From Paenibacillus ginsengarvi (GTDB taxonomy: Bacteria; Bacillota; Bacilli; Paenibacillales; NBRC-103111): a stretch of 47,424 bases of DNA. The stretch covers positions 196,005-243,428 of the forward strand of contig NZ_RBAH01000010.1 in assembly GCF_003626695.1 (NCBI RefSeq), written 5' to 3'. Position numbers and translations under genes: made by a program. The notes under the pieces were generated by a model, which was not told where the DNA came from, ran no database searches, and worked only from the letters and a program-made list of their open reading frames with translations. Below are positions 17,854-25,808 of the stretch, one piece after another (positions within the stretch are counted from its first letter, which is position 1; the number at the start of each line of letters is the position of its first letter).

Positions 17854-18689
17854 CGCCCTACTCCCCCATCTGGCATCGTTTCTCTGCGGTATGGCTTTTG
17901 CTCCATCTTCTCCAGGTTCCTCAGCTTTTCCGCCGCCTGCCGCTCGATCCACCGGGAGACGGACGGATGGGGCAGCAGCGCTTTGCCGTTATATAGGTAG
18001 CGAAGTCCGGCCAGCCGCTGCGGAATGACCGTATTCGTAAAATAGCCCGAGCTCAAAAAAAGCGGCGCGATCACAATATCGCGATCCGGTTCTTCCTCCT
18101 GCCATAGGGCGACAACGTTTCGCGCTTCGTCCGGGAGCAGCAGCGCCGTTCGTACCCCGGCATACCCGCCCAGCCGCTGAAGGCGTTCGGCAACGCGTCC
18201 CATGCCGCTTTTCCATCTGGCATAAAACTGCGGAAGCTCGCTGCCGTGACCGATAAGCACTACGTTTTGCCGCTGTGGACTGCCGGTTACGCCGCACAAA
18301 TGATCGTACACCATATCCGCCACGACAGGGTCGTCATCCAGCGGCGGGCACATATGCACGGCCCCCTGCAGACGAAACGGCTTCAGATCCGAGTCGAACG
18401 ACGGCTCCGGTAAATCGCCCAACGCGTAGCGGATTTCGTCCACATGCGTACTCCCGTACGAGACGAACAGCGGCACTACAACGATGTCCGTGACTCCCTG
18501 CGCCTCCAGAGCATCAATCCCGTCCTGAATCAGCCGTCCCTCCACAAGCTCCAGAAACGAAGAGACGACAGGAACCGGCCCGTCCCAGGCCGGCGGAACG
18601 GCGACAGCGGCGACAGCCCGGTCGATCAGACGAATCCACTCCGCGCTGCGGGAGCCATGGCTAATGATCAGCACGCCTGCTTTGCTCAT
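17832..18689 (-). CDS. Sirohydrochlorin chelatase-like protein (CbiX/SirB family)
   Basis: 285 residues with two similar halves. The first starts GVLIISHGSRSAEW with the metal-binding histidine, then VVPLFVSYGSTHVDEI. The second has VVLIGHGSELPQFYARW and IVIAPLFLSSGYFTNTVIP. This is the CbiX/SirB arrangement of enzymes that insert Fe or Co into sirohydrochlorin for siroheme or cobalamin. No other siroheme genes are nearby, and pairing with dagK is unusual, so the metal and pathway are open. Start ATG at 18689 with AAAGGGTG upstream. Confidence 0.8.
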   Translation of the reverse strand: MSKAGVLIISHGSRSAEWIRLIDRAVAAVAVPPAWDGPVPVVSSFLELVEGRLIQDGIDALEAQGVTDIVVVPLFVSYGSTHVDEIRYALGDLPEPSFDSDLKPFRLQGAVHMCPPLDDDPVVADMVYDHLCGVTGSPQRQNVVLIGHGSELPQFYARWKSGMGRVAERLQRLGGYAGVRTALLLPDEARNVVALWQEEEPDRDIVIAPLFLSSGYFTNTVIPQRLAGLRYLYNGKALLPHPSVSRWIERQAAEKLRNLEKMEQKPYRRETMPDGGVGRWRNAPD

Positions 18690-18779
18690 CCGGGACACCC
18701 TTTCTGCCAACATTCATTCTCATGCTATCGAAACCGCTCCCGAAAGTCAATTCGGTCCATTAAGCCCGCGTGGACAAGC

Positions 18780-18814
18780 ACAAAAATCCCGCTCCCATGC
18801 AGGAGCAGGATTCC
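18780..18814 (-). terminator. Terminator of yerC
   Basis: AATCC-x-GCTCC and GGAGC-x-GGATT form a stem of about ten pairs around a 6-base loop, followed on the minus strand by TTTTTG. It lies about 45 bases after the yerC stop. Confidence 0.8.
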
Positions 18815-18855
18815 CGTAAGCCGCCTCTCGCCGGGCGGCCAGAATACGACGCTGC

Positions 18856-19146
18856 CTAGCGCCCGAGCCGGTCCAATGCCATTTTATAACCGTCGTTGCC
18901 GTAGTTCAAACAGCGCTTCACGCGGGAGATCGTCGCCGTGCTGGCTCCCGTTTCCGCCTCGATCTGGTTGTAGGTGCTGCCTTTGCCGAGCATGCGGGCT
19001 ACTTCAAGCCGCTGGGACAAAGACTGAATTTCGTTGACCGTGCACAGATCGTCGAAAAAAATATAACACTCTTCCACCGATTTCAGCGTCAAAACCGCCT
19101 CGAAAAGCTGGTCAATCGATTTATCGTTTAACTTCTTTAATTGCAC
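18856..19146 (-). CDS. yerC: YerC/YecD family TrpR-like DNA-binding protein
   Basis: 96 residues. MQLKKLNDKSIDQLFEAVLTLKSVEECYIFFDDLCTVNEI with SLSQRLEVARML-GKGSTYNQIEAETGASTATISRVKRCLNYG is the classic TrpR-superfamily helix-turn-helix of YerC, a small all-helical regulator conserved in Firmicutes. The regulated genes are unknown. The gene is monocistronic, with its own terminator, and divergent from the gene at 19479. Confidence 0.9.
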   Translation of the reverse strand: MQLKKLNDKSIDQLFEAVLTLKSVEECYIFFDDLCTVNEIQSLSQRLEVARMLGKGSTYNQIEAETGASTATISRVKRCLNYGNDGYKMALDRLGR

Positions 19147-19478
19147 GTAAACTCAACCCCTATTTCACTGACTTAGGATGCTTATCGAAATAAAGTAACT
19201 TCTTTTTCTGGAAGCCAGGTGATTATTTCGTTAAGCATACTTACTTACCTGTTTCGACATAAGAAGCCGCATTCCTTCCTTTACAATTGCGAAACGTTAA
19301 AATTTCTATGCATTACAGGACTAAAAGGTTTCCTTCCGCTTTTGCCGGCGCCCATTTTGCAGCCTGGCAGGGCGAATCCCCGAACTGGACGCGGGTATAC
19401 CGGGCATTCGTCCAATCCAATCATTCGCCTACCACATACAGTATCGTATATTCCCAAAAAGAAGGAATGTGAGCCCTC
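19147..19478. promoter_or_regulatory. Divergent intergenic region with a 15-base inverted repeat
   Basis: TGCTTATCGAAATAA (19179-19193) and TTATTTCGTTAAGCA (19223-19237) are inverted copies with one mismatch, 29 bases apart, between yerC and the plus-strand gene. It may be an operator or an RNA hairpin. No other feature is recognised here. Confidence 0.35.
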
Positions 19479-20054
19479 GTGAATCCCTATCAATGGCCAG
19501 CTCGGCGGGATGGACAAAACCAGCGGAGTCCGCACTATCCATATGCTCGGAACGCTTCGGATTACCGGGAATTCGGCGCACAGCCCGGGGCCGGACAAAG
19601 CGGATTTCCTGCGGAATACTCCTACATCCCCCCGCAATACGGACAAAATTTGCCCAGCGCTCCCTCCACTTCGCTGTTTGGCGGCGGTGGGGCGGCGGGT
19701 GGCGGCAGTAGTGGCGGTGGCGCCGGCGGACTGCTCAGCAACTTCAACCTGAAGGATATCAAGTCGTTCGTCGACCGGATGGGCGGCATTGACGGCATTG
19801 TGTCCGCCGTCGGCAAGGTGCAGAAAATCGTCAGCAACATCCAGCAGATGCAGCCGATGATCAAACTGCTGATGACGATGCTGCCCGGCAAAAAAGCCGC
19901 GGACGACGAAGCAGACGAAGAGAAGTGGAGCCGCCCGCGCAGACGCAGGCGGAGACGGCGGCGTAGAGGCAAGGCCCGGAGAAAGGCCCGGACCCGTTCT
20001 ACGATCTATATCCACCAGCCCCAAAAAGCGAAACGCCGAGACCCTTACTGGTAA
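19479..20054 (+). CDS. Low-complexity YqfQ/VrrA-like protein with an arginine-rich tail (possible frameshift)
   Basis: 191 residues from GTG with GAAGGA 12 bases upstream. The first 65 residues are polar and Tyr/Pro/Gln rich. A glycine-rich linker follows, then a conserved-looking segment LLSNFNLKDIKSFVDRMGGIDGIVSAVGKVQKIVSNIQQMQPMIK, resembling the YqfQ/VrrA-type domain of spore formers. After KKAADDEADEE the frame turns into ten consecutive arginines and a basic tail. One base away, the same DNA reads VEPPAQTQAETAA then a stop, a natural acidic/Ala-rich ending, so a single-base deletion near 19920 is possible. Function unknown; a coat or surface role is a guess. Confidence 0.6.
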   Translation: MNPYQWPARRDGQNQRSPHYPYARNASDYREFGAQPGAGQSGFPAEYSYIPPQYGQNLPSAPSTSLFGGGGAAGGGSSGGGAGGLLSNFNLKDIKSFVDRMGGIDGIVSAVGKVQKIVSNIQQMQPMIKLLMTMLPGKKAADDEADEEKWSRPRRRRRRRRRRGKARRKARTRSTIYIHQPQKAKRRDPYW

Positions 20055-20081
20055 TCGTTCCGATCGCCACACAAGCAGTAA

Positions 20082-20111
20082 GCCCGCCTCACAGAGAGGC
20101 GGGCCGTTTTG
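20082..20111 (+). terminator. Terminator after the YqfQ-like gene
   Basis: GCCCGCCTC and GAGGCGGGC form a perfect 9-bp GC-rich stem with a 5-base loop, followed by CGTTTTG on the plus strand. The convergent isochorismatase-like gene ends beside it and may share the hairpin. Confidence 0.75.
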
Positions 20112-20948
20112 TCATGGAGCCGCAGCAGGGCCGGTATGGGCGTTCAGCGCGGCCGCCAGATCGCCCGCATCGTAAACGAAGCCGTACAGCAGTGCAACCT
20201 GCCACAGGGCAATTTCTTTGGCGGTCTCCGCACGGGCCGTCTCCTTGTTCTCGATCGCCGTCACCGCCTGGCGGATCGCCGAGCACATATAGCCTTCGCG
20301 CTGCATATCGACCATACCTCCCGGCGACGTCTGCAGACAACCGTTAATCGCGAATCCGGCGTAGACGAGATGGTTAATCCCATCCGCTCTACACAAAGCA
20401 TGGAGCTGCGCCGAAGATTCGGCGATGCCCTCATCCTTGGCAGGCCGGGCCGCAGCGGGAAAATCCATCCGGCTTTGGCCGGCGGCGATATCCGCGCGGT
20501 TGTGGTCGCCCGGGAATACGGACGCCGCGCGAAACGCCGACAACCGGCGGAACGTCTCGTCATACTCGACCCGGCGTGTCTTCGGCTGCTCCGGACCGGC
20601 CAGACGCACGGCTCGCTCATAGCCCGGATAGTCGCGGAAATAGCCGCTCCCCGGCCGAACCACATGGTAAACCGTCATTCCGGCCGACCTGGCGGCGGTA
20701 AGCAGCCCGGGCATCACCCGATCGCATATGTCGTACGAGCGCGGAATGTATTCCACAACCCGATGCCACCCGGCATACTGCTCCCTTGTACCGCAATCCC
20801 ACGCATGCATAACGATCAGTGCCGTTGTATCCAGAGACATCGGAAGCACACTCGTCCTCCATCCCCCGAATCCTTCCGCCGGCACGTCAAGCGCAAAGTC
20901 CGCATCGTACTGCTGGTAATACCAAGTTGGAACGTGCATCTCTCCCAT
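20112..20948 (-). CDS. Isochorismatase-like cysteine hydrolase
   Basis: 278 residues. TALIVMHAWDCGTREQY supplies the catalytic aspartate, and HLVYAGFAINGCLQTSPGG the nucleophilic cysteine in the usual cis-peptide context (G-x-x-x-x-x-C). The fold family covers nicotinamidases, isochorismatases and carbamoyl-amide hydrolases. The stretch between the motifs is longer than in most members and includes RRVEYDETFRRLSAF, so the substrate is unknown. Start: ATG at 20948 after a G-rich GAGGGGGCGGGG; ATG at 20939 is an alternative. Confidence 0.75.
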   Translation of the reverse strand: MGEMHVPTWYYQQYDADFALDVPAEGFGGWRTSVLPMSLDTTALIVMHAWDCGTREQYAGWHRVVEYIPRSYDICDRVMPGLLTAARSAGMTVYHVVRPGSGYFRDYPGYERAVRLAGPEQPKTRRVEYDETFRRLSAFRAASVFPGDHNRADIAAGQSRMDFPAAARPAKDEGIAESSAQLHALCRADGINHLVYAGFAINGCLQTSPGGMVDMQREGYMCSAIRQAVTAIENKETARAETAKEIALWQVALLYGFVYDAGDLAAALNAHTGPAAAP

Positions 20949-21007
20949 ATCCCCGCCCCCTCGATTCCGCTCCGTGCAGCCGCAGATGAAGCCTGCCCCG
21001 CTGTCGC

Positions 21008-21048
21008 AAAAAGAGCATCGCAAGCAGGCAATCTGCTGATGCGATGCT
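21008..21048 (-). terminator. Terminator of glutamate dehydrogenase
   Basis: AGCATCGC pairs with GCGATGCT, and an inner CAG..CTG continues the stem. On the minus strand it is followed by CTTTTTGCG. It lies 30 bases past the stop codon. Confidence 0.85.
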
Positions 21049-21079
21049 CCCGATGACTGTCTACCGACAAACTTATTTA

Positions 21080-22363
21080 TTAAACCCAGCCTCTCAGCCT
21101 GCTGGCCTCGGCATATTTTTGCACGCCGACCATGTAAGCGGCAAGGCGCGGCGTAACTCCGCGGCTTTTCGCCAGTCCGAGCACCTTTTGCACCGAATCG
21201 ACCATTTTCGTTTCCAGACGGCTATTGACTTCCTCTTCCGTCCAGTAATAGCCCTGGTTGTTCTGCACCCATTCGAAGTACGACACCGTAACGCCTCCGG
21301 CATTGGCAAGCACGTCCGGCAGCACTAGCACGCCGCGCTCGTGCAGCTTGTCTGACGCTTCGAGCGACGTCGGACCGTTGGCCGCCTCGATGACCAGCTT
21401 CGCTTGCACCGAATCGACATTGTCCATCGTGATCTGGTTCTCCAGCGCAGCCGGTACGAGCACATCGCAAGGAAGCGCGAGGAATTCGGCGGTCGTCAGC
21501 CGTTTGCTGAACAGGTTCGTTACGCTGCCGAACGAGTCCCGGCGATCGAGCAAATACTGAACGTCAAGCCCCTTCTCGTCGTAGATGCCGCCGTGCACGT
21601 CGCTGATGCCGACGACGATCGCGCCCCATTGATCGAGAATTTCCGCCAAATGGCTGCCTACGTTGCCAAAACCCTGGATGCACACCTTCAGCCCCTTGAG
21701 CGCCATGCCCTGCTGAGCCGCCGTTTCGCGAAGCGCGATCGCCACGCCGAGCGAGGTCGCCTTGTCGCGTCCTTGCGAGCCGCCGATCACAAGCGGCTTG
21801 CCCGTAATGAAGCCGGGCGAATCGTACTCGCGGATACGGCTGTATTCGTCGAGCATCCAGGCCATAATTTGAGCGTTTGTATACACATCGGGAGCCGGGA
21901 TGTCTTTGTTCGGGCCGACGATCTGGCTGATCGCCCGCACATAACCGCGCGCGAGACGCTCCACCTCGCCGAGCGACATCGTCCGCGGATCGCAGATGAT
22001 ACCGCCTTTGCCCCCGCCGTACGGCAGATCGAAAATGCCGCATTTCAGCGTCATCCAGAGCGACAGCGCCGATACTTCCTCCGCCGTAACGCTCGGGTGA
22101 AAACGAATGCCGCCCTTCGTCGGTCCTACGGCATCCGTATGCTGGGCGCGGTATCCGGTAAACACCTTCACTTGGCCGTCGTCCATCCGTACCGGAATAC
22201 GAACCGTCAGCAGCCGCAGCGGCTCCTTCAACAGTTCGAAGTAGCTTTCGCCGTAGCCGAGACGCTCGAGCGCTTCATGTATGACCTTCTGGGTCGAGGC
22301 CAGCACGCCCTCGCTTAAAGGAGCCGTTCCCGCCCCCACCAAAATCCGTTTGTTCCCACTCAT
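21080..22363 (-). CDS. NAD-dependent glutamate dehydrogenase (RocG/GudB type)
   Basis: 427 residues, the length of Bacillus RocG/GudB. Substrate and catalytic segments are intact: KVFTGYRAQHTDAVGPTKGGIRFHP, LMTLKC-type SLWMTLKCGIFDLPYGGGKGGI with the catalytic lysine, and KDIPAPDVYTN. The nucleotide domain has IQGFGNVGSHLAE followed by an aspartate-bearing ISDVHGG, consistent with NAD preference. It oxidatively deaminates glutamate to 2-oxoglutarate in the cytoplasm. Start ATG at 22363 has AGGTGA five bases upstream; the longer frame to 22396 lacks a site. Monocistronic with a strong terminator. RocG and GudB cannot be told apart here. Confidence 0.93.
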   Translation of the reverse strand: MSGNKRILVGAGTAPLSEGVLASTQKVIHEALERLGYGESYFELLKEPLRLLTVRIPVRMDDGQVKVFTGYRAQHTDAVGPTKGGIRFHPSVTAEEVSALSLWMTLKCGIFDLPYGGGKGGIICDPRTMSLGEVERLARGYVRAISQIVGPNKDIPAPDVYTNAQIMAWMLDEYSRIREYDSPGFITGKPLVIGGSQGRDKATSLGVAIALRETAAQQGMALKGLKVCIQGFGNVGSHLAEILDQWGAIVVGISDVHGGIYDEKGLDVQYLLDRRDSFGSVTNLFSKRLTTAEFLALPCDVLVPAALENQITMDNVDSVQAKLVIEAANGPTSLEASDKLHERGVLVLPDVLANAGGVTVSYFEWVQNNQGYYWTEEEVNSRLETKMVDSVQKVLGLAKSRGVTPRLAAYMVGVQKYAEASRLRGWV

Positions 22364-22469
22364 CTGCTTCACCTGGCTTCCAGTTAATGTATGCAACCTG
22401 TATTTCCGCTAGACCTTACTCCAGTTAACAATACCTTACACGGGGTGTCAAGGTGCATAAACCGCCAAT

Positions 22470-23375
22470 TTAGGACAAGTTCCGGGTATAAATAGCTTGC
22501 AGCGCTTTATCCACGGTCGGATAGCGGAATGCGAAGCCGCTCTCCAGCGCTTTGACAGGCACGGCGTTTTGCCCGGTCAGCAGCATATCCGCCATCTCTC
22601 CCAGCACGAGACGCAGCGCAAATGCCGGTGCCGGGATTAGAAAAGGTCTGCGGAGCGTCTGGGCAAGCGCTCTCCCAAACGTCTCGTTCGTAACCGGATT
22701 CGGCGCGGTCGCATTGACCGGCCCTTGCACCTCCGCGTTTTCGATACAGTGGCGGATCAGACGCACGATATCGTCCGCATGAATCCAGCTCATCCACTGC
22801 CGTCCGCTGCCTACCTTGCCTCCAGCGCCCAGCTTGAACGGAAGCGCCATAAGCGGAAGCGCGCCGCCGTCACCCGCCAGCACAACACCGGTTCGAAGCA
22901 GCACCAGACGCCCACACCTTATGCTTTGTGCCGCCCGCTCCCATTCCAGCACGATACCGGACAAAAAATCGACGGCGCTTAACTGGCCTGTCGTCTCGTC
23001 ATATACGGCCGTCTCGGACGGGGCGTAGACGCCCACCGCGGACCCGTTCACGACCGCCTTCGGCGGTTCGTCCAGCGCTTCCGTAAGTTCGGCCAGACGC
23101 GCTGCCGCCTCCAGCCGCGATTCGAGCACGCGCCGTTTTGCCGCCGCGCTCCAGCGCTGGTTGATGGTCTCCCCCGTCAAGTTGACGATGCCGTCCAATC
23201 CCTCGAACGATCCCTTCTTCTCCATGAGCTGATCCCAGCTCACGGTCCGCACCCGATCAAGTGTACCGCCGGATGACTTCCGGGATACGAGTATCAGCTC
23301 GTCGCCGCACGATTGCAAATACCGGATCAGTTTGCTTCCGATGAACCCGGTTCCCCCGCATACCGCGATTTTCAC
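22470..23375 (-). CDS. TIGR01777-family NAD-dependent epimerase/dehydratase-like protein
   Basis: About 301 residues. Starts VKIAVCGGTGFIGSKLIRYL, the Rossmann dinucleotide motif, then NLTGETINQRWSAAAKRRVLESR, VNGSAVGVYAPS, and PFKLGAGGKVGSGRQWMSWIHADDIV, the conserved blocks of the SulA/YfhF-like TIGR01777 family. The biochemical role in the family is not settled; it is a short-chain reductase-like fold, probably cytoplasmic. Start: GTG at 23375 fits the family N-terminus and has GAGAGG upstream; an in-frame GTG at 23387 is possible. Confidence 0.85.
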   Translation of the reverse strand: MKIAVCGGTGFIGSKLIRYLQSCGDELILVSRKSSGGTLDRVRTVSWDQLMEKKGSFEGLDGIVNLTGETINQRWSAAAKRRVLESRLEAAARLAELTEALDEPPKAVVNGSAVGVYAPSETAVYDETTGQLSAVDFLSGIVLEWERAAQSIRCGRLVLLRTGVVLAGDGGALPLMALPFKLGAGGKVGSGRQWMSWIHADDIVRLIRHCIENAEVQGPVNATAPNPVTNETFGRALAQTLRRPFLIPAPAFALRLVLGEMADMLLTGQNAVPVKALESGFAFRYPTVDKALQAIYTRNLS

Positions 23376-23433
23376 CCGGCCTCTCACCGTCCTTCGCCCG
23401 TTTCCCTCATTTTACCATAGAGTGACGGGCGAC

Positions 23434-23466
23434 GAAAAAAAAGAAAAGCCCCACAAGGAGCCTATA
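23434..23466 (-). terminator. Terminator downstream of the 24-residue ORF
   Basis: On the minus strand AGGCUCC pairs with GGGGCUU (two G-U pairs) around a 4-base loop, followed by UUCUUUUUUUUU. It lies between the micro-ORF and the epimerase gene, so it ends a short transcript of its own. Confidence 0.7.
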
Positions 23467-23537
23467 TACATTCGATTGAATAGAGGGGATGACTTTCCGG
23501 TCGGACAGCCGCCCTCAGATAATTGCTTGGTTACAGA

Positions 23538-23612
23538 TTAAAGCAGCCATTGCAGAAGATCGATCAAGGCCGATAAACCTCCGCCGATCGCAGCGCCGAT
23601 AATGGGATGCAT
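23538..23612 (-). CDS. 24-residue hydrophobic micro-protein
   Basis: ATG at 23612 is preceded by GGAAGGAG at a spacing of 8 bases, an excellent ribosome binding site. The peptide begins MHPIIGAAIGGGLSAL and ends in a tryptophan-leucine rich hydrophobic tail with one aspartate, long enough for one membrane pass or an amphipathic helix. A possible -10 (CATAAT, 23653-23648) lies upstream and a good terminator downstream (23434-23466), so the unit looks like a free-standing small transcript. It may be a small membrane peptide or a type I toxin-like peptide; no antisense RNA was identified. No homologue recognised. Confidence 0.5.
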   Translation of the reverse strand: MHPIIGAAIGGGLSALIDLLQWLL

Positions 23613-23709
23613 CCGGTGTGCTCCTTCCTTTTTCGAATATGCTGGTTATTATGTCCTTTTTGGTGCCAGAATAGTCTATGGACCAGCGCCCCCGTTTGTC
23701 CGCCGGAAC

Positions 23710-23746
23710 GCCAAAAAGCCCGCCGCCGCAGGTGACGAGCTTTTAA
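23710..23746. terminator. Bidirectional terminator-like hairpin
   Basis: AAGCCCG and CGAGCTT (one wobble) form a stem enclosing a GC-rich loop, with TTTTTGG on the minus side and TTTAAGC on the plus side. No gene obviously ends here, so a short untranslated transcript from either side may exist. Confidence 0.4.
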
Positions 23747-23859
23747 GCTTTGCATCCATTTGGCAGCACACAGTACTTAGGTGAACCGCAGGACGATCGA
23801 TCTGGTCGCTAAGTACATACAGCATGTAGCAGTACAAAATTTGTATTCGGAGCGTATCT

Positions 23860-24843
23860 ATGAAGTTGAAATGGTTACAGAAGCGGATTACATTCCTGGT
23901 CATCCCTGACGCGGCCAGCCGTGTCGTCCGATTTAAACTGTCGGGCTGGGCGTTGTCGCTTATGACGTTCGGCGCCGCCCTGCTGGCATCACTGGCGATC
24001 ACCTTCTGCATCGGCCAATTGCTGCTCGGCATTACATCCCGGTTCGAGCAAACCGTGCATGAGAAAAATACGACGATCGGGCAGCTTCAAAACGATCTGG
24101 TTCGTTTATCCCGGCAGGCCGATGAAATCCAATTCAAAATGGACGAGCTAAAAAAGCTCGAAAACGAAATGAAGTCGCTAACCGCCAGCATAACGGGCGG
24201 CCAATCGGTGCCGGCATCTTCGGCAGCGGGGAGCGATACGACCAGCTCCAGCATGGGCGGGGATTCCAGTCCTGTAACCGGGGGCGACATCCGCAAGCTA
24301 GTCGCCAGCACCGGCCAGCAATTCGCTGCGCTCGGCACCGAGATCGACAGCTTGTCCGGCGCACTCGCCGAGACGAACAAGCAGGCTCAGGAGCTGCAGC
24401 ATACACTAACGGTTACCCCGAGCATATGGCCGGTTGACTCGCGGACCGTTTCCTCGAACTTCGGCGTGCGAATCGATCCGTTTACGAAGACGGCCAGCTT
24501 TCACAGCGGCTTGGATATAGCCGGACGTACGAACGACCCGATTTATGCTGCCGCCGATGGAGTCGTCCTCTCTTCGGGCTGGAACAAATCCGAAGGCAAT
24601 TCCGTACTGATCGATCACGGGAATGGGCTGCGCACGTTATATATGCACCTGAACGAACTGGTAGTGGCAAAGGGGGATCGCGTGAAAAAAGGCGAGTTAA
24701 TCGGCAAAATGGGCTCCACCGGCCGAAGTACAGGCCCGCATCTGCATTACGGGATCTTTAAAAACGGCGCCGCCGTCGATCCCCGGCCCTACCTCCAAGA
24801 TTCGAAAAAAGGAACAAAAACAAAACCCCCGTCGGCCGATTAG
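23860..24843 (+). CDS. Membrane-anchored M23 family metallopeptidase
   Basis: 327 residues. One membrane segment near residues 29-55 (WALSLMTFGAALLASLAITF), a coiled-coil-like stretch (about 65-110) and a Ser/Gly-rich linker precede a C-terminal LytM/M23 domain. Zinc ligands are visible in FHSGLDIAGR (H-x3-D) and HLHYGIF, with the usual G-x-S-V-L-I-D-H-G-N-G-L strand. It would cleave peptide bonds in peptidoglycan outside the membrane, or act as a regulator if inactive; ligands look intact. Coiled coil plus LytM recalls division or sporulation factors. CGGAG lies seven bases before the ATG. Confidence 0.88.
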   Translation: MKLKWLQKRITFLVIPDAASRVVRFKLSGWALSLMTFGAALLASLAITFCIGQLLLGITSRFEQTVHEKNTTIGQLQNDLVRLSRQADEIQFKMDELKKLENEMKSLTASITGGQSVPASSAAGSDTTSSSMGGDSSPVTGGDIRKLVASTGQQFAALGTEIDSLSGALAETNKQAQELQHTLTVTPSIWPVDSRTVSSNFGVRIDPFTKTASFHSGLDIAGRTNDPIYAAADGVVLSSGWNKSEGNSVLIDHGNGLRTLYMHLNELVVAKGDRVKKGELIGKMGSTGRSTGPHLHYGIFKNGAAVDPRPYLQDSKKGTKTKPPSAD

Positions 24844-24858
24844 GCCGTACAGGGGTTC
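24815..24858. terminator. Terminator between convergent genes
   Basis: ACCCC..CGGCC and GGCCG..GGGGT form a two-part stem. The minus side continues GTTTTGTTTTTG, a good U tract for the membrane-protein gene; the plus side has TCTTTC for the peptidase gene, whose stop codon falls inside the hairpin. Confidence 0.7.
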
Positions 24859-24876
24859 TTTCAACGCCTATCGCCA

Positions 24877-25548
24877 TCAGTCGTCGGATGAGAAAATCCC
24901 GAGCAGCCGAAGCAAATAAAGGAACAGGTTGATGAAGCTCAAATACAGATTAAGCACGGCGAGCGGGATGTCTGCATCGGCCAAGCCGTCCTTGTACTGG
25001 GATATATCGTACAGGATGAAGCCTGAGAAAACAAGCACGCCGAAGGCCGCGATAATAAGCCCCAGTGTCCCGCCAAGACCGCCCGTGAACAGTCCAATCA
25101 GACTAAATCCGATCAATACGAGAATGCCAACGGTCAAAAATCCACCCAAAAAGCTGAAATCCCGCTTGGAGTAGTACGCATAAGCCGTCAAGCCGCTGAA
25201 AATGATGCCCGTCATCAGAAACGCCGTTGTTACGAGCGAAGGGCCGCCGACCGATGTGTAGTAGGCAATGCTCGGAAATATGGTGATCCCGCTGATTAAA
25301 CAAAACGCGTATACGAAGCCGTATCCGATCCCCTTGCCCTTGCGCCGGATGAAGAAGGCGGCTACGAGCATGACCAGCTCCAAAATAATTAGCGGAATAA
25401 ACAGCGCCGGCGGAATGAACATGCCGATGAACGAGCCGATGAACGAGACCAGTATCGACAGCGTAAACATGCGCAGCAGCTTGTGAAACGGCGCATTGTA
25501 CGTCGATTGGTGTTCACCGGTATAGGATTGCTGTCGTTCCATATCCAT
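24877..25548 (-). CDS. Bax inhibitor-1/YccA-like membrane protein
   Basis: 223 residues with about seven hydrophobic segments after a short polar N-terminus. The block GLTAYAYYSKRDFSFLGGFL and the C-terminal FILYDISQYKDGLADADIPLAVLNLYLSFINLFLYLLRLLG are the typical end of the BI-1/YccA/YetJ family, with the paired aspartates tied in YetJ to pH-sensitive calcium leak. It acts in the cytoplasmic membrane. GGGAGG lies seven bases before the ATG, and TATACT about 50 bases upstream is a plausible -10. Confidence 0.9.
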   Translation of the reverse strand: MDMERQQSYTGEHQSTYNAPFHKLLRMFTLSILVSFIGSFIGMFIPPALFIPLIILELVMLVAAFFIRRKGKGIGYGFVYAFCLISGITIFPSIAYYTSVGGPSLVTTAFLMTGIIFSGLTAYAYYSKRDFSFLGGFLTVGILVLIGFSLIGLFTGGLGGTLGLIIAAFGVLVFSGFILYDISQYKDGLADADIPLAVLNLYLSFINLFLYLLRLLGIFSSDD

Positions 25549-25681
25549 GAAAAAACCTCCCTATTACGGTTGTACCTATATTTGGTATTAGTATATCATA
25601 GGATTCCGAATTCATACCATCCATGTTGGACATCCTAGGGGAAATGATTCGATAAATCGCAATCCGCGAGGTGATACCGCG

Positions 25682-25807
25682 ATGCAATGGTTTGTCTGGC
25701 TGGTAACGACTCACTGGCTGTCGCTTCTGCTTCTGCTCGGAGCACTTGTCGCTGTCTGGTTTGCGCTCAAGCATTGGAAGAAATACGAAAACAACGAGTT
25801 TGAGTAG
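25682..25807 (+). CDS. 41-residue single-pass membrane protein
   Basis: ATG preceded by GAGGTGATACCGCG. The peptide has one long hydrophobic segment (WLSLLLLLGALVAVWFAL), then a basic cluster (KHWKK) and an acidic tail (ENNEFE), the pattern of a small membrane protein with its C-terminus inside. No family recognised. It sits between the divergent membrane-protein gene and the convergent aldo/keto reductase, whose stop is two bases away. Confidence 0.55.
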   Translation: MQWFVWLVTTHWLSLLLLLGALVAVWFALKHWKKYENNEFE

Positions 25808-25808
25808 C

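Noticed and set aside
19208..22383. Shared 15-mer CTGGAAGCCAGGTGA at 19208 (+) and 22383 (-)
   Set aside because: One or a few such matches are expected by chance in a window this long, and the contexts are unrelated.
23676..24032. 118-codon minus-strand frame overlapping the M23 peptidase start
   Set aside because: Shadow of the peptidase gene and of a hairpin; no ribosome binding site and no sensible protein features.
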